64,000 bases of DNA, taken from positions 30,536 to 94,535 of the forward strand of contig JAEUHP010000171.1 in NCBI GenBank assembly GCA_016795295.1, given 5' to 3'. This document shows, piece after piece, positions 45,963 through 53,634 of the stretch (positions are counted from its first letter, which is position 1; each line of letters starts with the position of its first letter). The DNA is from Planctomycetota bacterium (GTDB lineage: Bacteria > Planctomycetota > UBA1135 > UBA2386). The position numbers were made by a program, and so were the translations under genes. A model generated the notes under the pieces. That model was not told the origin of the DNA. It saw nothing but the letters and a program-made list of their open reading frames with translations, and did not search any database.

Positions 45963-46966
45963 GCCTGCCCACCGCCGTGTTGTTCTGCCCGGGCCGCGGG
46001 TCCTACACCAAGGACGAGCTCGGCTGGATCGGCCGCACCCTGCAGCCCGGCCCAGTGACCGCAGCTCTGGACGCCTGCGACGACTGGCGGCGCCAACAAG
46101 GCCGCCCGACGCTGCGGGAGATCGACGGCGCCGAGAAGTTCCGCCCAGGGCTGCACCTGGACGGCGAAAACGCTGCCGAATTGATCTACTTCGGCACCAT
46201 GGCGCAGCTCGAAGCGCTGCGCTCGCGCTACCGGATCGTCGCGGTCGCCGGCAACTCGTTGGGCTGGTACACCGCACTGCCGGCCGGCGGCGCACTGGAC
46301 CCGACCAGCGGCTGGCGCTTGGTCGCGACCATGGCCGCCCTGCAGAAGCAGGCTGCCGGCGGCCAGGTGCTGACCACCACCGTCGACGACGCGTGGCGTC
46401 CCGTGCCGGCCCTCGAAGTTGCGCTGCAGGCCTGCCTCGACGGCCTGGTGGCGCGCGGTGCGGACACCTACTGCGCGCGCAGCATCCGCCTCGGCGGCCA
46501 CGAAGTGCTCGCCGGCACCGAGGCCGCGATCCAGGCGCTGCTCGTGCACCTGCCCAAGGTCAAGGTCGGCGAACGCGAGTTCCCGTTCCGGCTGGCCGGC
46601 CACGGGCCGTTCCACACCTCTCTGTGTGCCCAAGTCGCAGCGCAGGCGAGCGAACTGCTGGCCGACCTGCCGGTGCGCGAACCCGAATGCCATTTGATCG
46701 ATGGTTTCGGCAACGTGCACTCGCCGTGGAGCGCCGACCCACGCGAACTGCTGCGCTACACCACCACCGAGCAGGTGTTGGAGACCTTCGACTTCTCGGC
46801 CTGCGTGCGCACGGCGATGCGCGAGTTCCAGCCGGACGTGCTGCTGTGCGCCGGACCGGGCACTTCGCTGCGCGCCCCGGTCGGTCATTGCGTGGTGCGC
46901 GAAGGCTGGCGGGGGGTTCGCAACAAGGCGACGCTCCTGGCCAAGGGGCTGGTGGTCGCCGGCTGA
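45959..46966 (+). CDS. FabD-like acyl carrier protein acyltransferase
   Basis: 335 residues from the GTG at 45959, which overlaps the E1 stop. FabD/AT features: an N-terminal VLFCPGRGSYTKDE replacing the usual FPGQG, the nucleophile elbow GNSLGWY with Ser 100 (normally GHSxGE/Y), and GPFHTSL with His 219. The arginine that binds malonyl carboxylate is not identified, so the acyl donor may not be malonyl-CoA. Tight coupling to an E1 fusion suggests transfer of a branched or other acyl group made from a 2-oxoacid. The stop codon lies in a hairpin loop. Confidence 0.8.
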
Positions 46967-47036
46967 CGCCGGCGACGATGCGCTCAAGGTCGAATGGCCA
47001 TGGCGTCGATGCCATGGTGCCGCGAGCCTGCGGCAC
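46955..47036. promoter_or_regulatory. three consecutive perfect hairpins in an intergenic leader
   Basis: Hairpin 1: GTCGCCGGC/GCCGGCGAC (46955-46976, 9-bp stem, loop TGAC holding the stop codon). Hairpin 2: CCATGGC/GCCATGG (46998-47017, 6-nt loop). Hairpin 3: GTGCCGC/GCGGCAC (47017-47036, 6-nt loop), immediately followed by GGAG and the ATG at 47047. No T-run follows any of them. Confidence 0.6.
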
Positions 47037-47046
47037 GGAGCCCCCC

Positions 47047-47331
47047 ATGAAGCGACGCAATCTCCTCTTGCTGGCCATCCCGACGCTGCTCAGCCTGCCC
47101 GCCTGCGGCACCGCCAATGGTGTGCGCTGGACCTATGGCGCCTCGTCCATCTACGGCAAGCCGGATGCGTTCTCGGAGAGCTTGGCGATCCGCGCCGTGT
47201 TCGGCATGCCGGTGATCGTCGGCGGAGCGGCGTTCGACGTCGCGACGTTTCCGGTACAGCTGATCTGCGGCGTGTGGCCGATGTGGGGCGACAAGTCGCA
47301 GCACATGAAGCCGCCGGCCGCGGTGCAGTGA
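47047..47331 (+). CDS. small lipoprotein (possibly YceK-like)
   Basis: 94 residues from the ATG at 47047 with GGAG upstream. Signal and lipobox MKRRNLLLLAIPTLLSLPAC give Cys 20. The mature part has SIYGKPDAFSESLAIRAVFG and GMPVIVGGAAFDVATFPVQL, ending DKSQHMKPP. The small-residue and Pro/Asp pattern around a hydrophobic patch is reminiscent of YceK/YidQ-type lipoproteins, but this is a weak assignment. Three hairpins precede it. Confidence 0.7.
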   Translation: MKRRNLLLLAIPTLLSLPACGTANGVRWTYGASSIYGKPDAFSESLAIRAVFGMPVIVGGAAFDVATFPVQLICGVWPMWGDKSQHMKPPAAVQ

Positions 47332-47405
47332 CCCGTAGCGCCCGCGCCTGGAACCAGCGCAACACGGCAGGCCGAGGCGGTTTGCCGTGGCGCCGGGTCG
47401 GACGC

Positions 47406-47411
47406 TAGACT
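47406..47411 (+). promoter_or_regulatory. candidate -10 box upstream of the CotH gene
   Basis: TAGACT stands in GC-rich intergenic sequence, 82 nt before the proposed GTG start at 47493. No clear -35 partner. Confidence 0.2.
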
Positions 47412-47492
47412 CCCGCCCGCCATGCCGATCCTGTCGCGCGGAGGGTGCGTCCTCCTGCCGGGCCCCTGCCTCGACCACCAAGGGGCCGCACC

Positions 47493-50276
47493 GTGCTGAT
47501 CCACGGCAACCGCCCGAGTCGGGTCGCGTCGTGGCCGTTGCCCGTCGCCGCTCTGGTTGCCGGGTTGGGCTTGGGCGCCCTGCTGACGCCGGGCCGGTGG
47601 CCCGCCCAGGCCCCGCAGGGCCAAACCGCGCCGCCGAGCAGCGCCCCGCCGCCCACCTCGCCCCTGTTTCCACCGCCGCGCGCCAGCACCGGCGAACTGC
47701 GCAAGCTCGAGGTCGAGGTGACGCCCGAACACTGGCAGATCCTCGCCGACCACCGGCAGAAGGCGATTGCCGACAAGTTCCTGTTCGCCGATCCCAAGGC
47801 CGTGGTGCCGGTGACTCTGCGGCTCGGCGGCGAAACCGCCCGCGGCACCGCGCGGCTCAAGGGCGACTGGCTCGACCACCTGGACACCCAGCAGTGGTCG
47901 CTGCGCTTCGACCTCGAGGGCCCCCTCGCCGGCATGCGGCACCTCTCGATCCAGCACCCCAAGACGCGCGGTTACGTCATGGAATGGCTGGCGATGAAGA
48001 CCGCGGAGCGGCTCGGCCTGCTCAGCCCGCGCGTCGATTTCGTCGACGTCGGCATCAACGGGCGCGCCAACGGCGTCTACTACCTGGAGGAAGTACCGGC
48101 GAAAGAGCTGCTCGAGCACCGCGGCCGCCTGGAAGGCCCGGTGGTCAAGTTCGAGGAGCAAGCACTGTGGAGCACCCACATGCAGATGGGGTTCCTCACC
48201 ATAGGCTCGTTGCCGAGCGACTTCGAACGCGCCTACCTGGTGTTCGACGCGCCGACCGACGCGTTCGGTGGCGCGCGCTTGCGCCAACTGCCGAACCTCG
48301 ATGCGCGCCTGCAGCGCGCGTTGCGGCAAGCTCGCGATCTACAGCGGCTGGCGGTGGCCCAGGATCTGCCGCAGGAGCCGGCGCGCGCCTTGCTGGCCCT
48401 CGAACAGCTCGCTGGCCGCACCGTGGACGATCTGTTCGACACCGAGCGGGTCGGCCAGTGGCTCGCAGTGTGCACGTTCTACCAGGGGTTCCACGGCATG
48501 CTGTGGAACCAGTTCCGGCTCTATTACGACCCGCGTCGCGACCGCCTCGAGCCGATGATCTACGACACCGGGGCGGACCTGCTGCACCGCCCAGGGGAAT
48601 TGGTGGTCGCGTCGCCCGATGCGCGTTGGTTTCGCAGCAGCCCGAGCGCACTCAGCCACTGCTATGCGACGCTGGGGCAGATGACCGAGCCGGGCTGGTT
48701 CGATGGCCTGCTGCAAGACCTGCGCCCCGAACTGTACCGGGCGGCGCGGGCCATGAAGGCGGCTGGCATCGAGATCCCGGGCTTCGACGTGCTCGACGCC
48801 CTCGAACTGCTGCTGCGCCAGCAGACCGAGCGACTGCGCGCGTTCGTGCGGCCGCTGGTGCCCGCAGCGTTCGGTGCACGACTGGTCGGAGCCCCGGCGC
48901 CAGGACAAGCCGACGAACGCACCGTCGAAGTGGACGTGCAAGCGACCACCAAGGTGCCAACGCGCGTCGACGGCTTCGAATTCGACAACGGCCAGCGCGT
49001 GGCGCCGGCGGCGGTGCTGGTCGGCATCGCGGGGCTGCCCGACTCGGCACAGTTCGTGGCCCAACTGCCCGACGGCGCGGTGCTGCTGCCGACCGACGGC
49101 CGGGCCGTGCGTTTTCGCTTTCCAGCCAATACGCGGCTGGTCGGCCTCTCGGAGGTGCAGGCCATCAAGCAGGCGATCCGCCAGGCGACCGGCATGGCCG
49201 AGCCGAAGCACCGCCTGCACGTCCTGTACCGCTCGGTCGCCGTCGCCGCCGCCGAACGCGCGCCGCTGGTGCTCGAAGCGGTCACCGACCCATTGCGCGC
49301 CGAACAAGGCCGCCCCGCCGCGCCCGATCTCTGGGCGACCCTCGAACGACACTCTTGGCTCACCTACGACCTGGGGTCGGGCCGGCTGGTCGCCGCCCCG
49401 GGCACGCACCAGCCCGTCGGCGACGTGGTCCTGCCCGAACAGTGCACCCTGGTGCTGCCAGCCGGCTGCGAGGTGCGCCTGCAGCCAGGGGCAGCCTTGG
49501 TGGCGGGTGCGCTGCGCGCCACGGGCACGGCCGCGGCCCCGGCGCGCATCACTGCCGCCGAGCCGGCTCGGGGTTTCGGTGGCTTGCTGGTGCTCGGCAC
49601 CGCCGGCCCCAGCGAATGCACGCACCTCACCGTTTCCGGCGGCACGGAACTCGCGCGGGGCGGCTGGCAGGTCAGCGGTGGCGTCACGTTCTTGCGCGCG
49701 GAGGCCAACTTCACCGACTGCGAGTTCCGCGACGGCCACGGCGAAGACCTGATCAACCTGGTGTGCCTGCCGTTCCGCTTCACGCGCTGCAGGTTCCACC
49801 ACAGCCCGAGCGACCTGTTCGACGGCGACTTCGTCACCGGCGAGGTCGTCGACTGTGAATTCGCCGACTCCGGCGAAGACGCAGTCGACGTCAGTGGCTC
49901 GCGGGTGCAGGTGCGCAATTGCCGGTTCCTGCGGATCGGCGACAAGGCGCTCTCGATCGGCGAGGGATCCCAGTTGACAGCGGTCGACTGCCACGTCGCC
50001 TCGGCGATGATCGCCGCCTCCAGCAAGGATCGTTCGAGCGCGCAGATCCTGCGCCTCTCGGTCGACGCCGTGGCCAACTTCATGGGCACCGCCTACGCGA
50101 AGAAGCCGGAGTGGGGTCCTTCGACCCTCGACTTCCAGGACCTGCGTTGGACCGGGGCGGGCACGCCCAAGTACCTCGCCCAGACCGGTAGCGTCCTGCG
50201 CGTCGACGGCGCAGAGCTGCCCGCCGCGCCAGTCGACGTCGAAGCGCTCTACCGCGCCAAGATCCTGGGCAAGTGA
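47493..50276 (+). CDS. CotH-family protein fused to a right-handed beta-helix domain
   Basis: 927 residues from the GTG at 47493, preceded by AAGGGG and followed by a membrane anchor (WPLPVAALVAGLGLGALL). Residues ~65-450 show CotH kinase-fold features: ARLKGDWLDHLDTQQWSLRF, IQHPKTRGYVMEWLAMKTAE, DVGINGRANGVYYLEEVPAK and RLEPMIYDTGADLL. The last ~300 residues form a parallel beta-helix typical of pectate-lyase-like folds (FTDCEFRDGHGEDLINLVCL, VVDCEFADSGEDAVDVSGSR, NCRFLRIGDKALSIGEGSQL). CotH proteins are extracellular protein kinases in spore coats. Here it would act outside the inner membrane; the beta-helix may bind glycan. Confidence 0.85.
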   Translation: MLIHGNRPSRVASWPLPVAALVAGLGLGALLTPGRWPAQAPQGQTAPPSSAPPPTSPLFPPPRASTGELRKLEVEVTPEHWQILADHRQKAIADKFLFADPKAVVPVTLRLGGETARGTARLKGDWLDHLDTQQWSLRFDLEGPLAGMRHLSIQHPKTRGYVMEWLAMKTAERLGLLSPRVDFVDVGINGRANGVYYLEEVPAKELLEHRGRLEGPVVKFEEQALWSTHMQMGFLTIGSLPSDFERAYLVFDAPTDAFGGARLRQLPNLDARLQRALRQARDLQRLAVAQDLPQEPARALLALEQLAGRTVDDLFDTERVGQWLAVCTFYQGFHGMLWNQFRLYYDPRRDRLEPMIYDTGADLLHRPGELVVASPDARWFRSSPSALSHCYATLGQMTEPGWFDGLLQDLRPELYRAARAMKAAGIEIPGFDVLDALELLLRQQTERLRAFVRPLVPAAFGARLVGAPAPGQADERTVEVDVQATTKVPTRVDGFEFDNGQRVAPAAVLVGIAGLPDSAQFVAQLPDGAVLLPTDGRAVRFRFPANTRLVGLSEVQAIKQAIRQATGMAEPKHRLHVLYRSVAVAAAERAPLVLEAVTDPLRAEQGRPAAPDLWATLERHSWLTYDLGSGRLVAAPGTHQPVGDVVLPEQCTLVLPAGCEVRLQPGAALVAGALRATGTAAAPARITAAEPARGFGGLLVLGTAGPSECTHLTVSGGTELARGGWQVSGGVTFLRAEANFTDCEFRDGHGEDLINLVCLPFRFTRCRFHHSPSDLFDGDFVTGEVVDCEFADSGEDAVDVSGSRVQVRNCRFLRIGDKALSIGEGSQLTAVDCHVASAMIAASSKDRSSAQILRLSVDAVANFMGTAYAKKPEWGPSTLDFQDLRWTGAGTPKYLAQTGSVLRVDGAELPAAPVDVEALYRAKILGK

Positions 50277-50307
50277 CCGCGCGGTGGCGGGCCGAGGCCG
50301 CCCTCCG

Positions 50308-51618
50308 TCACACCGGACTCGGCCGCACCGACGCACCCTGCGTGATGCCGCGCATCTGCATCTTCAGTTCGTCGGGGTTGTCGCTCGCGGCCAATGCGTC
50401 TTCGAGGCTGATGTTGCCGGCCTGGAACAGGCGGATCAGCGACTGGTTGAACGTCATGGTGCCGTAGTAGCTGCCTTCCTGCAGCGCCTTCGGCAGCATG
50501 CGCGTCTGGCCCTGCTCGAGCAGTTCGCGCACGGTCGGTGTGTTGATCAGGAGCTCCACGGCGGGCACCATCGCCGTGCCTTCCTTGTTCTTGACCAGGC
50601 GCAGCGAGCAGACGCCTGCCAGATTCAGCGCCAACTGCAGACGCACCAGTTCGTGCTGGTGCGGCGGGAAGAAGGTGATGATGCGTTCGACGGTCTGCAC
50701 GGCGTTGACCGTGTGCAGCGTCGAGAACACCAGGTGGCCGGTTTCCGCCGCGGAGATCGCTGCCGCCACGGTCTCGGCGTCGCGCATTTCGCCGATCAGG
50801 ATCACGTCGGGCGACTGGCGCAGCGCTTGGCGCAGGGCCGAAGCGAAGTTGACGACGTCGGCGCCGACTTCGCGCTGGTTGACGATCGAGCGCTTGTCCT
50901 CGAAGCGGAACTCGATCGGATCCTCGATCGTCACGATGTGCTTGTTCATCGTGCGATTCACGAACTCGATCATCGACGCCAGCGTGGTCGACTTGCCCGA
51001 GCCGGCGATGCCCGTGGCCAGCACCAGGCCGCGCTTCAGCGACGCCAGCCGCTTCAGAGGGTCCACCGGCAGGTTCAGGTCCTTGAACGAGGGAATCTCG
51101 TTCTTGATGGCGCGGAACACGAAGCCGAACTCACCGCACTGGTGGAAGGCGTTGCAGCGGAAGCGCCCCACTCCAGGCACCGCCACGGCGGTGTCGGTGG
51201 CCCCGGTGGTCTCGAACTCCTTGCGACCGCGCTCGCCGAGGATCTCGTCCGCGTAACTGCGCATCACCTCGGGCGTGAGTGGCTGGTCGCCCAGGAACCG
51301 GATCACCCCGGCCACCCGAACCGCGGGACAGCCGTGCGTTTTCAGCACCAGGTCGGAAGCGCTCTCCTTGACCATGATGCGCAGGAAATCGCGCAGCTTC
51401 GGCAGCTTGGGCGCGGGGCGCGGCGCACCGCCTGCCGCTCCGACGCCTGGCGCTGCAGCCACGCCGGCACTGCTCGCCGCACCACTGCTCGCCGCAGCCG
51501 CGCCAGCCCCAGGTACGCCTGCGGCACCTCCGGCAGCCAACGCCCCGGCAGGACTGGACACCGAAGGAGAACTGCCAGCCGATGGCTGACCTTGGCCGGG
51601 AATCTGGCTCACGCGCAT
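50308..51618 (-). CDS. pilT: type IV pilus retraction ATPase PilT
   Basis: 436 residues from the ATG at 51618; an in-frame ATG at 51654 is an alternative because the first has very tight spacing to GGAGG. Residues 1-85 are a low-complexity Ala/Gly/Pro/Ser tail. The PilT core follows: LRDFLRIMVKESASDLVLKT, Walker A GIAGSGKSTT near 203, IVTIEDPIEF Asp box, Walker B VILIGEMRDAETV near 272, and the His box STLHTVNAVQ. It hydrolyses ATP to depolymerise pili (twitching motility). It follows obg by 76 nt. Two small dyads lie in that gap. Confidence 0.93.
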   Translation of the reverse strand: MRVSQIPGQGQPSAGSSPSVSSPAGALAAGGAAGVPGAGAAAASSGAASSAGVAAAPGVGAAGGAPRPAPKLPKLRDFLRIMVKESASDLVLKTHGCPAVRVAGVIRFLGDQPLTPEVMRSYADEILGERGRKEFETTGATDTAVAVPGVGRFRCNAFHQCGEFGFVFRAIKNEIPSFKDLNLPVDPLKRLASLKRGLVLATGIAGSGKSTTLASMIEFVNRTMNKHIVTIEDPIEFRFEDKRSIVNQREVGADVVNFASALRQALRQSPDVILIGEMRDAETVAAAISAAETGHLVFSTLHTVNAVQTVERIITFFPPHQHELVRLQLALNLAGVCSLRLVKNKEGTAMVPAVELLINTPTVRELLEQGQTRMLPKALQEGSYYGTMTFNQSLIRLFQAGNISLEDALAASDNPDELKMQMRGITQGASVRPSPV

Positions 51619-51694
51619 AGCCTCCACGGCCGGTATCGACCAGGAGCCCACCATGCATTGACCTGCGGTGCCGAGCCGCAGTCCCGCCCGGGGA

Positions 51695-52702
51695 CTAGCC
51701 GACGACCGGACGCGGCGTGCGAGCCAGCAGGGCGTGCACCGCCAGGACCAATTCGGACAAGCCCGCCCCCGTCGCACTCGAGATCGGCAGCACAGGCGCG
51801 CCGATGGCATCGGCCAGTGCGGCGGCGCGGGCGCGCGAAGCCTCGTCTTCGACCTTGGTGGCCACGACCAGGGTCGGACGTGCCGCGAGCTCCGTGGAGT
51901 GCTGCGCCAACTCGGTGCGAATCACGCGATAGGCTTCGGCTGGGGGCAGCAACGGCAGGTCGCTGCAATCGACCAAGTGCAGCAGCAGCCGGGTTCGCTC
52001 GACGTGCTTCAGGAACTTGTCACCCAGCCCCTTGCCCCGACTTGCCCCCTCGATGAGACCCGGGATGTCGGCCAGGACGAAGGTGCGCTCCCCAGGCCCC
52101 ACTGCGATGCCGAGCATCGGCTCCAGCGTGGTGAATGGGTAATCGGCGATCTTGGGCCGGGCCCTGGTCAAGGTCGCCATCAGCGTGGACTTGCCGGCAT
52201 TCGGCAGCCCCAGCAAGCCGACGTCGGCGATCAGCTTGAGCGACAGGCGCACCGTGCGCGCTTCGCCGGGCTTGCCGCGTTCGGCGGTGCGCGGCGTGCG
52301 GTGGGTGGCAGTCGCGAAGTGGGTGTTGCCGCGGCCACCGTGGCCACCGCGTACCAAGACCCACGGGCGATCCGGCGTCTCGAGGTCGGCGAGCAGGTTG
52401 CCGCGCTCGGCATCGAGCACCTGGGTGCCGATCGGCACCTCGATCTGCAGGTCCTCGGCATCCTTGCCCCCGCAATTCTGCGGCAAACCCTGGCCGCCGT
52501 TCGGCGCGGCAAACTCACCTCGGCCGGTCAGGTGGTAGAGGGTGTTGCAGTGCGTGGTCGGCAGCAACACGATGTCGCCGCCGTCACCGCCGTCGCCGCC
52601 ATTGGGGCCACCGCGCAAGGTTTTGGCGTCGCGCAGGAACGACACGCAGCCGTGCCCACCGTTGCCAGCACGGACTTTGATCACCAGCTCGTCGACGAAC
52701 AT
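51695..52702 (-). CDS. obg: ribosome-associated GTPase ObgE/CgtA
   Basis: 335 residues. The N-terminal glycine-rich Obg fold (DELVIKVRAGNGGHGCVSFL, GGPNGGDGGDGGDIVLLPT) precedes a GTPase domain with G1 GLPNAGKSTL, switch II region DIPGLIEGASRGKGLGD and the ATKVED G4-like box. Obg binds the 50S subunit and couples its assembly to the nucleotide state. It is the third gene of the rplU-rpmA-obg cluster. The C-terminal variable domain is absent, as in many compact Obg proteins. Confidence 0.96.
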   Translation of the reverse strand: MFVDELVIKVRAGNGGHGCVSFLRDAKTLRGGPNGGDGGDGGDIVLLPTTHCNTLYHLTGRGEFAAPNGGQGLPQNCGGKDAEDLQIEVPIGTQVLDAERGNLLADLETPDRPWVLVRGGHGGRGNTHFATATHRTPRTAERGKPGEARTVRLSLKLIADVGLLGLPNAGKSTLMATLTRARPKIADYPFTTLEPMLGIAVGPGERTFVLADIPGLIEGASRGKGLGDKFLKHVERTRLLLHLVDCSDLPLLPPAEAYRVIRTELAQHSTELAARPTLVVATKVEDEASRARAAALADAIGAPVLPISSATGAGLSELVLAVHALLARTPRPVVG

Positions 52703-52804
52703 TGCAGACTCCTACGCCGACCGCGGTGTTCCAAAGCCGGCAGCCGCGGGCCATGCCCGAGGCTGCCGAATCGGGGCATTCTGCCCCTTGCTACAGCCAC
52801 TCGC

Positions 52805-53059
52805 TCAGGCAACCGTGTCCGGCACGTCCACGTGGACCTTGCCGTTGGGCTGGAAGCGCACCACGCCTTCGGCGACGGCGAACAGCGTGTCGTCGCCGCC
52901 GCGGCGCACGTTGCGCCCCGGGTGGAACTTGGTGCCGACCTGGCGGACGATGATGGTGCCAGACTTGACGCGCTGGCCACCGTAGGCCTTCACGCCGCGG
53001 TACTGCGGGTTGCTGTCGCGACCGTTCTGGGTCGAACCCTGTCCTTTCTTATGGGCCAT
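52805..53059 (-). CDS. rpmA: 50S ribosomal protein L27
   Basis: 84 residues with the L27 N-terminus ([20 protein letters not shown]) and core ([20 protein letters not shown]). Gln at position 7 and Gly 8 replace the more common AGGST start. There is no N-terminal extension, so the tail that reaches the peptidyl-transferase centre is made directly, unlike the cleaved form in Firmicutes. It sits between rplU and obg. Confidence 0.97.
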   Translation of the reverse strand: MAHKKGQGSTQNGRDSNPQYRGVKAYGGQRVKSGTIIVRQVGTKFHPGRNVRRGGDDTLFAVAEGVVRFQPNGKVHVDVPDTVA

Positions 53060-53143
53060 GGCTGTTGCTCGTTGGGGTTGGGTGCTTGGGCGGCGGGCGC
53101 AGGATCGAGACTACGGCAACGGCCGCAGACGACCCGCACGGAA

Positions 53144-53458
53144 TCAGCCCTGGATCGACTCGATCTGGATCTCGGTGTACTTGGCGCGGAACCCGGTGCG
53201 GCGCCGGCTGTTCTTGCGCTTGCGGAACTTGCCAATCACCACCTTCTCGCCCTTGACTTGGCGCACGACCTTGGCCGTGACCGAGGCGCCGGCAACGAAC
53301 GGCGTGCCGATCTTGCTGCCCGACTCGCCGCCGACCAGACAGACCTTGTCGAAGGTCAAAGTCTGGCCCTCGGCCGCGTCGCTTTGGAGGTGGATCTTGA
53401 GGCGGTCACCGGGCTGGACCCGGTACTGCTGGTTGCGGTCGTCGACGACGGCGTACAT
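53144..53458 (-). CDS. rplU: 50S ribosomal protein L21
   Basis: 104 residues from the ATG at 53458 (MYAVVDDRNQQYRVQPGDRL), the usual L21 length and start. The C-terminal part FRKRKNSRRRTGFRAKYTEI carries the conserved RNA-binding KKRKnyRRKxGHRQ-like segment. It starts the L21-L27-Obg cluster. About 125 nt upstream is a strong hairpin that could terminate the preceding gene or regulate this operon. Confidence 0.96.
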   Translation of the reverse strand: MYAVVDDRNQQYRVQPGDRLKIHLQSDAAEGQTLTFDKVCLVGGESGSKIGTPFVAGASVTAKVVRQVKGEKVVIGKFRKRKNSRRRTGFRAKYTEIQIESIQG

Positions 53459-53582
53459 GTCTGGCCTGGAAGTCAGGGAAGAAGGGGCGGAAGAAGGTAG
53501 CGAAGACCACCGCAGATTCAAGCCTCGTGGACGAAAGCGGCCCGGACTGCGCCCGGGCCACCCCGCCGACTCTGGAGGAGCG

Positions 53583-53613
53583 CCGTAAGAACCTTCGCAG
53601 AAGACTCTTACGG
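53583..53613 (-). terminator. hairpin between the secreted-protein gene and rplU
   Basis: CCGTAAGA (53583-53590) pairs with TCTTACGG (53606-53613); inside, CTTC and GAAG also pair, giving an 8-bp plus 4-bp stem with a triloop. It is 21 nt after the stop at 53635 on the minus strand. There is no T-run, so it could instead be a leader element of rplU. Confidence 0.45.
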
Positions 53614-53634
53614 ACGATCCAGGCGGGATCGGCC

